From assembly GCA_021229015.1 (NCBI GenBank), contig CM037788.1:50965040-51029039 (forward strand): DNA of 64,000 bases, in the 5' to 3' direction. The notes beneath the pieces are model-generated. The model did no database searches. It was not told the DNA's origin and saw only the letters and a program-made list of their open reading frames with translations. Every line of letters starts with the position of its first letter. Within the stretch, counting starts at the first letter, position 1. This stretch comes from Solen grandis (lineage: Eukaryota; Mollusca; Bivalvia; Adapedonta; Solenidae). The position numbers were made by a program, and so were the translations under genes. Shown here piece after piece: positions 45,621 to 58,420 of this stretch.

Positions 45621-46122
45621 ATTACGAGCTGACTCGAAATTCGCCGCCAGCTAGATTTTCACATTTCCTTTATGGTGAATAACGGTGTCCGACTTGGCTC
45701 GGTATTGGAACCTAGCTCGATATTCGGCGGTATTAAGTATTTTAATTTCAGTGTCAGAGCTGACCCGAAATTCTCCGCCAGCTCGACATTCGCATTTCTT
45801 GAATGGTGAATAATGATGTCCGACTTGGCAAGCTTTATATTCTGTAGTAATAATTTTTTGAATTTCGATGTCAGAGCTGGCTCGAAATTCGCCGCCAGCG
45901 TGATATTCGCATTCCATATATGGTGAATAAAGATGTCCGACCTTGCTAGCTCGATATTCTGTAGTAATAAGTTTTTGAATTTCGATCTCAGAGCTGGATC
46001 GAAATTCACCGCCGGCGTGATATTCGAATTTCTTATATGGTGAACAACGGTATACGACTTGGCTCGGCATTGGAACCTAGCTCGATATTCGGCGGTAATA
46101 AGAATATCGATGTCAGACAAAT
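45621..46122. repeat. Tandem array, 117-bp units (39 codons) with 130-bp end units
   Basis: The word cagagctg or a close variant starts units at about 45625, 45755, 45872 and 45989. The two inner steps are 117 bp; the outer units carry an extra 13 bp. On the minus strand two different frames stay open across the array, with repeating words such as AGGEFRxSS and ITTEY in one and ANFxPAL and LLLQNI in the other. The 13-bp insertions would break a 39-residue protein repeat, so I read it as a satellite rather than a gene. Confidence 0.8.
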
Positions 46123-46185
46123 ACCAGTGTCACACGGAATCTCCTACATTAACAGAAATTAACCAACTTTAGGTGATTCAAGATA

Positions 46186-46600
46186 CAGAGGTAGTGGAAT
46201 GCATATGTTGTAGAACCGTTTTAGAATGCAAGTGTGTAAGTGTGATACACATGCGTTTAGAACCGCGGTAGCGGAATGCATGTATGTTCATAGTGGTGGA
46301 ATGCATGTGTGTTTAGAACCGCGATAGTGGAATGCATGTGTGATTAGAACCGCGAGAGTGGAATGCATGTGTGCTTAGAACCACGATTGTGGAATGCATG
46401 TCTGTTTAGTTAGAACTGCGGTAGAGGAATGCATGTGTGTTTAGAACCGCGAGAGTGGAATGCAAGTGTGCTTAGAACCGCGGTAGTGGAATGCAAATGT
46501 GCTTATAACCGCGGTAATGGAATGCAATGTGCTTAGAACTACTTTAGTGGAATGCAAATGTGCTAAGAACCGCGGTAGTGGAATGCATGTGTGCTTCCTT
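46186..46600. repeat. Minisatellite, unit about 31-34 bp
   Basis: Roughly a dozen variants of tagtggaatgcatgtgtg followed by ttagaaccgcg, with slight length changes and single-base differences. It lies next to the 117-bp array but is unrelated to it in sequence. Confidence 0.85.
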
Positions 46601-47224
46601 CGTCGTTGGTTACTGTTGTGCGTCAGGTTGACCTCGTGACAGTAAAGTCATTTTCAGGTGTTAGTTCAAAATAAGAATTCATACTTTTCTGGCCCCCAGG
46701 AACGTTTCTGTCTGTCAACTTTACTTTGACATGCGATTACGTTTCCTCTATAACCTCAGGAAAACTATGTAGTCAGTTTCTTCGGTAACGTGTTATGTCA
46801 CACCTAGTGACTTTCATGTTTAAACACGTGTGTGTGTGTGTGATAGTCACTGTGGGTCGGTGGTTCGATCCCTGTCTTAAAGCAGCTCGTTCACAGACGA
46901 TCGGTATAAATAGAAAACGAAAAAAAAAAATCGGCAAGTTATGGTCACAACGTCATTTTCATAAACGCTCAGTTCCGGTAATCGATTAAATATAGAATAC
47001 GGTTTCCACGAGCCACATGTTTACGGTACCTAATAACACGTTCCATAACTTGGTATCCTCACGAGTCCCGGGCAGCGAACGTAATATATGAAAATAACGA
47101 TAGTGTTATTATTTTCATTTTACCTCTAGATTTAGTGCATGTGCGTAGAGTGAATGTGATACAGGTGTACATGTATATCTGCTATCCGAACTTACTAACA
47201 CAGTAGGGAGCCGCCGAGTTGCAT
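46601..47224. other. Non-coding stretch with tRNA-like fragment
   Basis: A (TG)n run at 46827-46842 precedes gggtcggtggttcgatccct, a B-box-like piece that may be a short SINE remnant. No gene is recognised. Confidence 0.4.
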
Positions 47225-47270
47225 CTATAAATAGAAACTGTGTCGTCGCTCAGTAGTACAAATCAAAGCG
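47225..47270 (+). promoter_or_regulatory. Candidate TATA plus initiator promoter
   Basis: tctataaatagaaac at about 47225 is a near-ideal TATA box, and the initiator-like ctcagtagt lies about 30 bp downstream. No gene is recognised just downstream, so the promoter may serve a distant exon, belong to a mobile element, or be chance. Confidence 0.3.
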
Positions 47271-47789
47271 CTGATAGTGATAAGAGAACAGTATTGTCTC
47301 ATTTAAAATAGATTTAATAAACGGAGGTCAAATTTTCGCACAATGCCAATAACCCCGCTTTAACGCTGCGTTAACATGGTCATTAGATAAATGCACCATT
47401 TGTTTCAACAGACTGATAACAATTAGCACATTGCCACGCTTACTCCTACTATATTTCTATAGCCTTCAATGAACAATATTTTATTATTTTAATATAAGTT
47501 TAATATTTGGGGAAAAAACAACTAAGTTACCCTACATATATGCAGCTTGTTTAACCCACAACTTCAGTGACTTCAGCACTTTGATTACAAAAGTGTGAAC
47601 TATGTATTATAGTAGACGGTGATTATAAACAAATACCAGCATCTGATTGGACGAGAGAAAACTCCATGTGTTAAAGAATGTTGGGGATGGAGACACACAG
47701 GCCGACAGAAAGATGCTCGATACAACGTATAAAATATTTTTTATTCTTCTTATAAACATGGAGACATGTGTTTTAAATCAATATCATAA

Positions 47790-48025
47790 TGATCGGGACA
47801 GCTGGTTGGAGAGTCAACATCGGGAGTGAGATGTTATGGGTTCGAAACCTGAACGCGACGTACAAATGTTGTTAAAGATGGTACTGGTATAATGCCCTTA
47901 CCAGGGGCCCAGCATGAAAAGATAGTTACAGGAATGGTATGCCAGTTGTCACGACAATGTGACTGTGTGTGGAAGTATGTCACTTATCTAAAGTGATATT
48001 TCAATGCGGCTATGTCTCGTGTAGT
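47790..48025 (+). mobile_element. Diverged SINE family A copy
   Basis: A B-box-like gttatgggttcgaaacctg, then gatggtactggtataatgcc, gacaatgtgactgtgtgtgg and a weak tail follow the order of family A with many substitutions. Confidence 0.6.
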
Positions 48026-48494
48026 TTGTTTACTAGAAATCAAAGTTCTGGTGATAATATATTGTCATTTAGGGACCTCAATGGTAACGGGTGGATAATC
48101 TTATCACTCAGTCACTGGGACTGGTCTATCTCATGTAGTCACATTATCCAACTGATTTGTTCAAGATAAGTTATGGACTCTAAATAAGTACGAAATCATC
48201 CACATTCAAACGGACGTTTCGTGTTTTTTTAAAAATAATTTAGCAGTATTAACAAAGTTTGTGTTCACAATTGTTAAGTTTACATTTCTAGGTTTACATA
48301 TGTGACATCCAGATGAATACTCTCATATGTAAACAAGAAATGTATTAACCGGAAATGTAAACAAAACAAATGACATAAACTTAATTTTAAAACATATCCA
48401 ATACTTTCTAGTCTATATCAGACATTTTTCTCGCAGCATTGGATTTTCTTCAAACAAAATATAGTATTTATTGAGTGATATGTGATTATCTCTC

Positions 48495-48538
<44 letters not shown>

Positions 48539-49460
48539 GGTAACGATTGTTTGCCTGTGTGCATGAGTAAATTGAGTGGAGTAATACATAACGCCTAAGG
48601 TTTCTTCATTGGAGTATTAACATGTTAAGTGCAAATAATACTTATATTGTACTACATAGACGTTACAATTGATATCAATATTTATATTTAATAAGTGACA
48701 TGTACTAAAGAAGATTGATGTGATAAACAACACGGATTTGAAGTAGCTTATTAATGCTACAATATAGACTGGAACCACACCATGAAAACAACCAAGGTAA
48801 CCAAGTGTTTATATATGGACAAAAATCGGCCGAACAACTTAGTGAACATAGTGAATTTATTAACACGCTTTCAAGTTGTCGCCAGATTCATTGAGCGTTT
48901 ATTTTCGCCTATATTCGCCTTTTTTTTAAAATACACGAATTCTGAAAGTCATAATTGCGCAAATATTAGAAAGTACCAGTGAAATAAGTCCTTACGATTT
49001 ATGTTATTCAACGTAATGGAAGCAAAACTACCTTTTCTTTTGTCTTTTCAAAATGTTTTTATTTGCACTACACAATCATACATGTATATTATTTGTACAA
49101 TACAAGGACATGTATTTAAGCAAACACAATTGTATCCATTTTTTGTAAGTTAATACTCAATGCACAATGAAAATAATTTCATTTTCAAGGATATGAACCA
49201 ACGAAAGTATTTACCCAATGAATCTGCTTGTTTTAGGGAAAAAACGAATTTAATGTCAACAAAAGTTCAGACTGAATTTTGTTACATACACAGGCCTCAA
49301 AGACCTAAATGGAATACGTGTACTAGTTAATTATGGCCGATAAATTAATAGCTTTAATAAACTTATAAAAGAAACGTCAATATCTTTTTAAGATTTTCAG
49401 AAGTCATCTATGGTAACAGTTGTCTTTAACATCAAATAAGGCAGCTTCTGTTTGCTATAT
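48026..49460. other. Intergenic stretch
   Basis: AT-rich, with a (TC)n(TA)n microsatellite at 48490-48537. Probably includes the 3' UTR of the minus-strand B-box gene. No other gene is recognised. Confidence 0.45.
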
Positions 49461-51971
49461 TCAAACAAGATCGAACACAATGATGTTGTCACAATCAGCA
49501 CTTGTAACAATAAGCTGCTGTTTATTGGAATCAAAACACACAGACTGGGGTCTCTCCAGACCATTTGCCTTTGTCAGGACCTCACCCAGCTCCTTTCCGT
49601 CTAGCCCAAGCTGGATCACATTATGGGTGTTTATTCCAGACAGAAACACCCCTCCACATCCATCGACATTGACCCCCAAACATAATGATAGTTTGTTGTC
49701 TCTATATCGGTAAAGTTCTTTCCCATGAATGTCTGCACACAGAAGTCCTTTACTACCAAGGGCAATATAAAGTCTGTCTCCATAGATAGCCATGTGCCTG
49801 GTGTAAACAGATAATAAAGCTGATACTTTGATTGTCCTAAGTGTCGTTCCTGACAAGCTGTACACATGCACTTTCACAGATCCATCATGAACATACAGCT
49901 CCCTATCACTGTAAGCTAAGCCATTACATGAGTGATTAACCCCGAAACTCCTTGAACGGACCATTGTTTTACCAACATCCACAAACTGTATCGTTTCACT
50001 ATCAAGACTTATGGCTACTTCTTGTTGTCCCACAAGGCACACCGCTCGAGGTCTGTCAGGTACGTCACAATGATCAGTAACGGCGAGAGTGGAGCTGTTC
50101 AGTCGCTTCAGTTTCTTGTTATTTATATCTGTCATTAGTATTGATCCATCCGATAATACACATGCACAGTCTATGTTACTTGTGTTTGCATCACCTGTTG
50201 TTCTTACTTTGATTTCTCTCTTTTCTTTAACTTTATATAACCTTGGAGTAGAACATTGGAAGGATCCTAAAGACTGGAAACTAGACAAGTAATTATCCAT
50301 GCCAGATTTAATGTGGAATTTCTTCTCCTTTGTAGCTCTGCTTGTAGTCAATGTTTCAGCTTTGTCTGTCAACTTCTCCCCTTTCTTAATAGACACAAAC
50401 AGCTGGGCCTTATTATCGGAGTTTGACTCAAGCTCTTCTAGGCATTTGAGAATGTATTTTTCCATATTGTCTAGCATACTCAGGTTGCATTCCAGCTTAC
50501 CTTGGACATCCTTGTACCAGTTATTGATCTTTTCTATAGACGCCTTTCCTAGAGTTTCGACAATACTGATCAATTTCTTCTGGTACTCCTTAACCATATC
50601 TATGAATTTCTTCTTTTCAACAGAAACGCTTTCCTTGTTCATCTTCTCATCATTCTTCAGCATGGTTATTCGCTTTCTAGCTCTTTTCAACGCTTCCTCA
50701 ACTTTGTGTAAATCTTCGTCACTAAATAATTCGCTTATGTTAGAAGATAAATCCACGATATCTGTACAAGACCTGTGAATATAAAGACAAGAAAGAATGA
50801 TATTATTCAAACACATACTGGTACTTATTTGCACTTACTTTTTTTCTATATCAAACAATACTTGGAACTGAGGTTTCAGCAGAACGACAGGAATTGCACC
50901 ACTCTGCGACAGTTGACATAACATGATGAATGGATTGTCTATTTAAAGATGTGTTATCTATTTACACAGATATATGTTCTCTATAATGGGTCTTGGGACT
51001 CATGTTTGAAACAAATTAATTCGAAGCTAAAGTTATGAGTCCCAAGCCAAAACGTCGAATCCCAAAACTTGAACATTTTATTTTTGAGAAAATATTCAGG
51101 TAAAAGCTTTAAACAAATTAATTTAAGTATTGTTTTTCTATCTTTGCGTCATTAAAAATACATCATATTTGTGTACTGATAATGGTAAAATGACGTGTAA
51201 TAAAAACACCATTTTAAAATTGTTAACTTATAAAAATTGAAGAAAATATGTTCAATTGAGAGGGACTAAAATTAAAAACTACAATTGTTAAATGTAAATA
51301 TTGTTTAACCTGAGGAGCATAATAAGCAGAGCAATCTATTTACATATCCGGTGAAATGTTCCTTCTTTACCACGAGAAAACGACTAAAAGATCTTTTTTT
51401 CTTATATTTATCACAATAGATATGTTTTTACCGTGTAATTGTATGCATTTTATTATACACATTTTTAGAAGCCAGCTGATAATTTGGCACTCTTCATGTG
51501 CATACATACATTGAGACGAGCCGATAGAACAGACAGACAGATAGATAGATAGATTTGCACATACATACATACATACATACATACATACATACATTCATAG
51601 GCTGATGGATGGATGGATGGATAAATCTATAGATGGACAACTTTCAGTTTCACCCACCTATGTTCCATGAAGGCACAGACTGTACACAAAGCCTCGTTAT
51701 GGACCTTACACCACATCTCTATGGTTTTAGTCACATGTCGCTCACAGTAATCCGTCGGCATGACAGCCGTTTTCCTGTCCGTCGGGTCCACCAATGTGTG
51801 ATCCTCCATAATCTCAACATGATGGTCCAAACAAGATGTACACAAGTGCTTCTGACAGGATAGGCAAAACTTCACGGCCTCTCGCACTCGTCCTTTCCTT
51901 GAACAAACTGAACAGGTATAGTCAAAACTTTCCTCTGATGATTTCGGTCCGGGCGACGCACTGGTCGCCAT
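49461..51971 (-). CDS. B-box / coiled-coil / NHL-like protein (TRIM-like, no RING), 541 aa
   Basis: Two exons, 51971-51658 and 50772-49461, join in phase 2 to a complete frame. Residues about 19-60 hold a B-box-1-type cluster (CSVCSRKGR ... CLSCQKHLCTSC). Residues about 73-103 hold a B-box-2 (CERHVTKTIEMWCKVHNEAL then C-x2-C...H). A helical coiled coil spans about 120-225, and about 290-541 form a beta-propeller-like region with repeated (L/V)SDGSIL, LYIALGSKG and GGVFLSG strands of the NHL/TRIM2-3 type. There is no N-terminal RING, so it is not an evident E3 ligase by itself. Bivalves have very large families of such genes, thought to act in innate immunity and regulation; the role here is inferred. 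Confidence 0.88.
51536..51622. repeat. (GATA)n, (ATAC)n and (GGAT)n microsatellites
   Basis: Three adjacent tetranucleotide runs in the single intron of the B-box gene, close to the exon 1 donor. Confidence 0.9.
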
Positions 51972-52984
51972 GTTTTTGATGTTTCACGCCCAGTGTTTAT
52001 CGGTTTTCTACGAAGATGACCTACATTTCATTTTTTGAAAATTAAAATAAGAAACATAACTAGTACATACTTCATATTGCTGGTTAAACAGTGCTCTCCC
52101 TTGGTTTTCTTACTACAGAAAATAAATTTCTTTGTAACGTATAACCTTCCTATATATATATATAAAGCTGATACGCCTGATTGCAAGTTTCTTGTATAAT
52201 TGGCAGGGATTTCTCGAAATCGTTGCATATTAACTGTGGATAAATATATCTAGTTTTCCATTTTTAGACACGTTACATGCAACAAATAAAGTCAGAGACA
52301 TGAATACCATTACATCGAGTATTGTTCCGTCTCTATATTAATAACAATTAATGACTACGCTAACATAAACATGTTATATCCGTTGTTTATGTTTTATTGG
52401 TTAATCTGACGAGAACAAAATCTGATATGTGATTTAAAAAGCAAAATTACCTCTTGTTATACGCTAATATAAAGAGAACTATATCAAAGTTAAATTTCCT
52501 GCCTGGCAAAGTGAAATGTTTAAAAATGCATGTTTAGCAAAATAAATGTTATTTATATCATTGCAAATTGTATGAATGTGGATAGGAAACCTTGTAGTTT
52601 GGGCATTTGCTTTTGGTCGATAACTCGGCACTTTCACTCTGTATGGTCGACCCTATCAATGCATGAGGAATATCTTCCTTTAAACATATTCATATAGTCC
52701 CAATAACATAATCTTAAAAGGAATAATGAGACGTATACTGAATGTATATAAAAGTGTACCCGGTATTTTAAAGAATGTTTTTGAATTTACCAACATCCTT
52801 CTGGAATAAAGCACATAATCTGATCTCAAAAGTCTGGTACATAGCTACGCTACCTTATGGCTTATATAAGAAACTGCATCTTATTTTCAGATAATATTCG
52901 TTTTCTATTTCCGTTTCAAATTCTACCAGTTAAATATACATTGACCCTTTTCCTATTTAAGGAATCCATACTTATGATACCATT
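51972..52984. other. Upstream region of the B-box gene
   Basis: AT-rich, with a short TA run near 52151. No clear TATA or exon is recognised. Confidence 0.4.
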
Positions 52985-53330
52985 CTCGGACTGTTACGGA
53001 ATCGTGCCTTAAAAGGGATTTGAACCCGTAACCTTTGAACCCGGTGCCTATTACCCGGTTAATAGCACACCTAGCATACTGTAGAATTCGTCGTTGATCA
53101 AGATACTGCTAAAACGTTTATAGAAGAATTACACCTAGTTTACGTCGATTGGGTAACAAGTTCTTTCAACAATTATTGTTTTTCTAGACGGCTATGGATT
53201 GGACCAGTACTTTGCACAAGTAAAAGGACTTGTATGTATTATTCCACCCAAACGGAGTTCGAACACACAACATTCGGATCCCCAGTCATGTATGTTACAA
53301 CTGGGCTACGGAGTACCTATCTTACTGTGA
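52985..53330 (-). mobile_element. tRNA-derived SINE fragments, family C and related
   Basis: Two reversed tRNA-like pieces: gggatttgaacccgtaacct near 53018, and a fuller copy from ggattggaccagtact (53200) through ggagttcgaacacacaacat to ctgggctacggagt (53317). The second shares word order with 42855-42965. Confidence 0.6.
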
Positions 53331-55270
53331 ATCAATCTAACTAAAGTACACGATCATGGACCAACCTCATGTGGCGTAGCGAATATAGGAGGTGTATTTG
53401 TACGTGTACGGATAACAGACAAGAAACCAAACATTCACATATATACCCTATACCAACTTGTACAATCTTAACCAAAAGTTACCTTAACATAACAGGATGA
53501 TACGTATCATTACACGGATGTCCCTTTAAGGGAGCCTTTAACTGTTCTCTTTGTAAGATCAACAAACCCGTAAACTATTAAGAGACAGTGCAGCAATGTT
53601 ATGATTTAAAAACTTCAGTTATTAAAGCATTGGATACGTGTTGGACATGTAATAAACATCTGGTGACATACAAACGGTTTGTGTAGTTTAATTTCATATA
53701 CATCACTCCCATTCATAAAGCATGGGTATGCATACAAGCAACATATTGCATATTCATTCTCTTACATTCCGTTGGATATTATATACCTACCTCAACTTGC
53801 AGGATTGTACTTTTTTAGCTGTTAGGATATCGTTGGATGTCGGTCGGCAGTTAGTTGTACACAATTAGTTTACACTCTTTATTTCAAACATTATGACAAT
53901 CTTACGACTATCGTCTTCAAAAATCACGTTTGAAAGTGAAGAAGAAATAACACGAAGAGAACATCTATATCAGCTTGAATAAAAATGCACCGCTGGTCAT
54001 TTTAGGTGTAAACGTAAAATTTGACATATGAAAAAGAGATTTTGAACAGTATTAGAACTTTTAAAGTTTGAGTAAGGTAGAAAAAAGCAGCGACAAAATA
54101 TAAAATATGATGACTAAATTGACATTTTGTTGTTGTTATTTTAGAATTTACCGTTGCTGTGACATTATTTCAGTCATACATTGATGTCCAGCTCATTTCA
54201 GGTCAATTGCACAGAGATACCCCCAGTAACATTGCCGACGTAACGTTAGCCAGCTTGAAGGCTTTCCGAGTGGCCCTTCCGGGATTCGAATACACAACGG
54301 CTATAGTATGGTGGTTTGAGCTTAGGTCGTCCCTGACACACCATTTCTAGTTTTCTATGTGATGGTGGGGGATCAAAATAATAATGATGACTTGTGTTTT
54401 TATACTAAATGGTAATAAATATAACAATTCTTACTTTTTTCTAAAGTAAATTGAAAGGTATATTTAGGGGGGTGGGGATAAATCAGTGTCTACTTTTTAC
54501 ACTTGAACAGTAAGATTTCTTAACACGAACTTATTTATTGACATTTTTATTTTTATATCATGAGAGATTCTGGCAAGAATTTTAAAAAAATATAATATGT
54601 TGCTTCATTTCATTTTTGATGGGTTGTTACTAAAGTAGCATGCAGTTCAAATCAATATTTTAAAGGAAAAAAAAAATCGAAATGTAAAAAAATAAAATAA
54701 ATTAATTTATAAAACGGGTTATTTAATTAGAAAAATCTTTTCTGGAAGGAACCGAGTCTCTGGAATCTATGTTTGCAATATGTCTTAGTGACAGTTCATA
54801 CGCTGATCATACCCGACGTACATTGTGAAGTGACGGTGCTATATAGGAAGACGCTCGTCGCCGTTACACCCCATCCCGTCACATCCCATCCTACACTCAC
54901 AAGATGCGAAGTTTGATAATCAACAGAAGAGCATGTAACTGTGTCAAGGATTTTATGAGGATTATAAAGCCCTTTTCGGTTTCAAAGCAGTATGCGGGGA
55001 CATTAATCACATTCAGTGATATTATAGTTGTTAATGAAAATTATGAATCATTTAAGACATGGTAATCACGATTTTCACTGAATGTGTCTTGGGACGGTTG
55101 AAGAGCCTATTCTTAATATGACTCAAATAAGAAATAGATAAATTAATCTAACTCCATCTTAATTCGGAACAAAAAGGTTTTATAGCGAAATTGTTCCACG
55201 ACACAACTGGTTTCTTCTCCGCTAAATAGAACAACTCATATTGTTTTTTAAAGTTATATTGCTGTTCGGA

Positions 55271-55312
<42 letters not shown>

Positions 55313-57436
55313 TATTTTTTGTACTTGTTTTGTTCGCACAAATAAAAAGAAACTGTGCTAGAAAAGATAAATCACTGTTTAGTTTTACTTTTACCATTGC
55401 TAATTTCGCAAATGCAACGGATTTGAAATTGCCGACATCCGTATTCCACAGTTCAGCCGCCACTACTCGGGTGCATCCGTACGTTTCCGGAACTTTCTGA
55501 TCTGCATTTGTCAACGGTAATTAGACCCAATAACAATTACACGGGATCAGGATGTGCTGTGTTTCGAGTCGTCTGATGTCAATACTGTTTCTTATAGGTT
55601 AATTATGAAATAATTATGGCCCTTTGTATCACTTAAAGCTGCACGTTTGTTTAAACATTTTTTAGTTAGACATCATTTAAATAAATCGTTACGTACAGTA
55701 GGAGTTCCAGAGAACCACTTTACGTGCATACACCTCATCACCTTTGCACGAATCTACCGCCGATTTTCAGGAAATATTCCCGTCTAATTCTACATACGGT
55801 TTATTTCCTAATTTTAATAAACTCAATAAAATGAATATTTCAAACTCTTTTCATCATGCTTTTTGTACAGCTGTAATATATTGAAATTTATATAGAAATA
55901 TTTCCCCCAAATTTCAACCCCTTTTCGGTAATTACGGTACGTTTTTATTTTTACGTGTAACATTCCAGGCTGGGATGAAAGCCAGCGTTTCTTTTTTTTT
56001 TTTTTTTCTTTTTTTGATAAAAAATCTGCTACATTATCAACGAAACCATAAAAGGATTTAAAAATAAAGGTAAAGTACGTTTTCATGAACTACTTCGTTA
56101 CAATAAATTGTATCATATTATGAGTTTAATGTATATGTTTTAATTGTTTTGACTGTCTATATACTTTCATGGTTCTGCGCGCGGCATTTTCATCACTCAT
56201 GATATTCTTGTAAAATGTCAAAACTAGGAGGTTTTAATGGTTTATTTGACAGACACCCATTTTTAATATATACCTTTTCATCTAAAGAGAGGTTCAACTT
56301 ATTATTTAGTCGCCCTCCATTACTATACACATGCAGACGACTGTGTAAAGATTTGTAAGTTGGAGGATTATGAGATATTCTTAACCCTATTTAGGTATAA
56401 AATCTGGTATAATTTTGTTTATTTACTAGCTACACAATCAAATCCGTTCATGTGCTTATTGTGTCAATCTTTTCTCAACATAAATTTATAACATTTACTC
56501 AGTGACCCCGTGTATTGAAGGAGGGTTGTTTCAAAAGCGTTATTAACATTTTATATGAACAGATTCCACAGAACGGTACTGTAGTCAATATCTAACATGA
56601 CATCTTTACATGAGTTCAGTCTCATTTCATGATTATTATAATAATTATCTTCTTTAAATCAACAATGAATTAATTTTTAATAAATGTGATTTTTTATGAT
56701 AAAATCAGTTTTTAAAATAAAATGTTTAGCTCTACTCTTATAAAACTAAAATGCAGTATGCCTAAAACAAGTTCTAGAAAGTCAATTGACAGATATACCA
56801 ATGAAATTTACCATAATAAATTAGTATGCTGTTTGTATTCGAATCATATTTTATTATAGAAATGTGCACAAACATGTGTTGCAAAATCATTTTTTAAAAT
56901 TCCAGGGATTCTCTATAACCCTGTATATAGACTCCCTGAAAATTCTGAGTTCCAAATTAAGTCAAATTGTTGAATGTTCTTGATAACAGAAGCCCTGTTC
57001 CCCTCCCAAGTTTGTCGGGACATCATGTTTGTTTGTTTTTTGTGTTTTATTTTGTTGTTGTTTTTTTCAGGTGCATTTTTGTAACATAATGTTAACCATC
57101 CCCAATTGAAAAGGACTTTTCATCATGAAGAATAACCAAATTTGACAATTCATTCTATGCCCGGTTTCTTGTTCCTATTCTAGAAGTTTTACCTAGTGGA
57201 AAATTAATAGGAATTTGCATAAATGAAACATTTTCTTAAAAACACAGTATTTGTTTCAGGTCCAATTTGTGACCAAACCATAATGTAATTAGTCACACAG
57301 TTGAGCAGTGTTATGTGAAGGTAAGATATATAGATGAAAAAATGCATCACATTCAATGGAAATTATAATGAACAAGTCTATAAAAAATGAAAAATACATA
57401 GATCTATATAACAAAGTTCTTAAATTTATATAAGGG
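53331..57436. other. Long stretch without a recognised gene
   Basis: AT-rich, with a reversed tRNA-like B-box (cgggattcgaatacacaacg) near 54280 and a (TA)n run at 55275-55308. Several short open frames lack any protein signature. Confidence 0.45.
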
Positions 57437-57720
57437 ATGCATATACATGCGCGGATCCAGGAATTCTTCTCGCGGGGGTGGAGGGGGGGGGGGTGCGACC
57501 GGGAAACCTTCTATATTTCCAACTATGAAATTCACCGTACGTGGCGGGGGGAACTCTTAAAATCTCAGTACGTGGAGAGAACCACATATTGAAATATCAC
57601 TGATCAAACCACTATATTTCCCCAAGAGGGGGACATGCCCCTTTTCGCACCTCTTTTATGCATGTTTTAGGCATAACAGCCACCACCACCCTTTCTCTCT
57701 GGATCCGCGTATGCATATGT
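57437..57720. mobile_element. MITE with GGATCC-containing inverted ends
   Basis: The left end tgcatatacatgcgcggatc and the right end, minus strand, atatgcatacgcggatccag form inverted repeats. The interior is G-rich on one side (gggggtggagggggggggg) and C-rich on the other. No coding capacity. Confidence 0.7.
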
Positions 57721-57963
57721 ATATTATTTACAAAACTGGGGAGAGAAAATGAAAAAAAAATCAAGACAAGAATGCTTATGCAAAGTAAGAAAAAACAATG
57801 ATTTTTTTTTTATGAATTGCAAATATCTGCAATATATTATCTGTGAAGTGTTAAAATGTGTTTTTGGAAAGAGAAAAGACTACAAATTAAAAGTACTGTA
57901 TTTTGCTCATTATGAGAAATTGTAATCTGTGCTTCAAAATGTCAGAAATAGTTATTCAGATAG

Positions 57964-58105
57964 ACGCGTGCCTAGGCTTACGCAAATACGCAGTTGCGTA
58001 TACTTCGTCAAGAAAATCTAAAATCTAAAATTTTTCAGGAGGAGCATGCCCCCCCCCCCCCCCTAGCAAGTCTGCGTATCCCGAATTTAACCCCAGGCAC
58101 GCCCC
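57964..58105. mobile_element. Small inverted-repeat element, about 142 bp
   Basis: The left end acgcgtgcctaggctta and the right end, minus strand, ggggcgtgcctggggtta are inverted repeats. A C15-type run (58051-58064) lies inside. It resembles the neighbouring MITE in layout. Confidence 0.6.
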
Positions 58106-58257
58106 AGTCAGACCAACACACAGCACAGGTGAAACAAGCAGTATTACTTATGCAGTAAAAACATGTTCATGTCATTGCATTAAATCCACCTTTCACTGAC
58201 AGTGACAGTTGTCTTGGAAAAAAAGAAAAACTGTTACTGTCATATTATGCAACCTGT

Positions 58258-58420
58258 CAGATATCGATTAGCAGAACAGAACAGAACAACTCCTTTATTT
58301 TCACCAAGGTATTACAAATGCATACAACATGGGGATATACAATAATAATTCATCATATATGGTGATATTTCCGGTCAAGAAGAAGGAATTTAAATTGGCC
58401 TTAATAGAATGCAAAATAGA
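58258..58420 (-). mobile_element. Possible 3' end of a non-LTR retrotransposon
   Basis: On the minus strand the sequence ends ccttggtgaaaataaaggag followed by (TTCTG)n, the form of a LINE 3' UTR with a short simple-repeat tail. No coding part remains upstream. Confidence 0.35.

Noticed and set aside
45651..46120. Minus-strand repeat protein of 39-residue units
   Set aside because: Two frames are open at once and the outer units have 13-bp insertions that break the frame, so a satellite is more likely.
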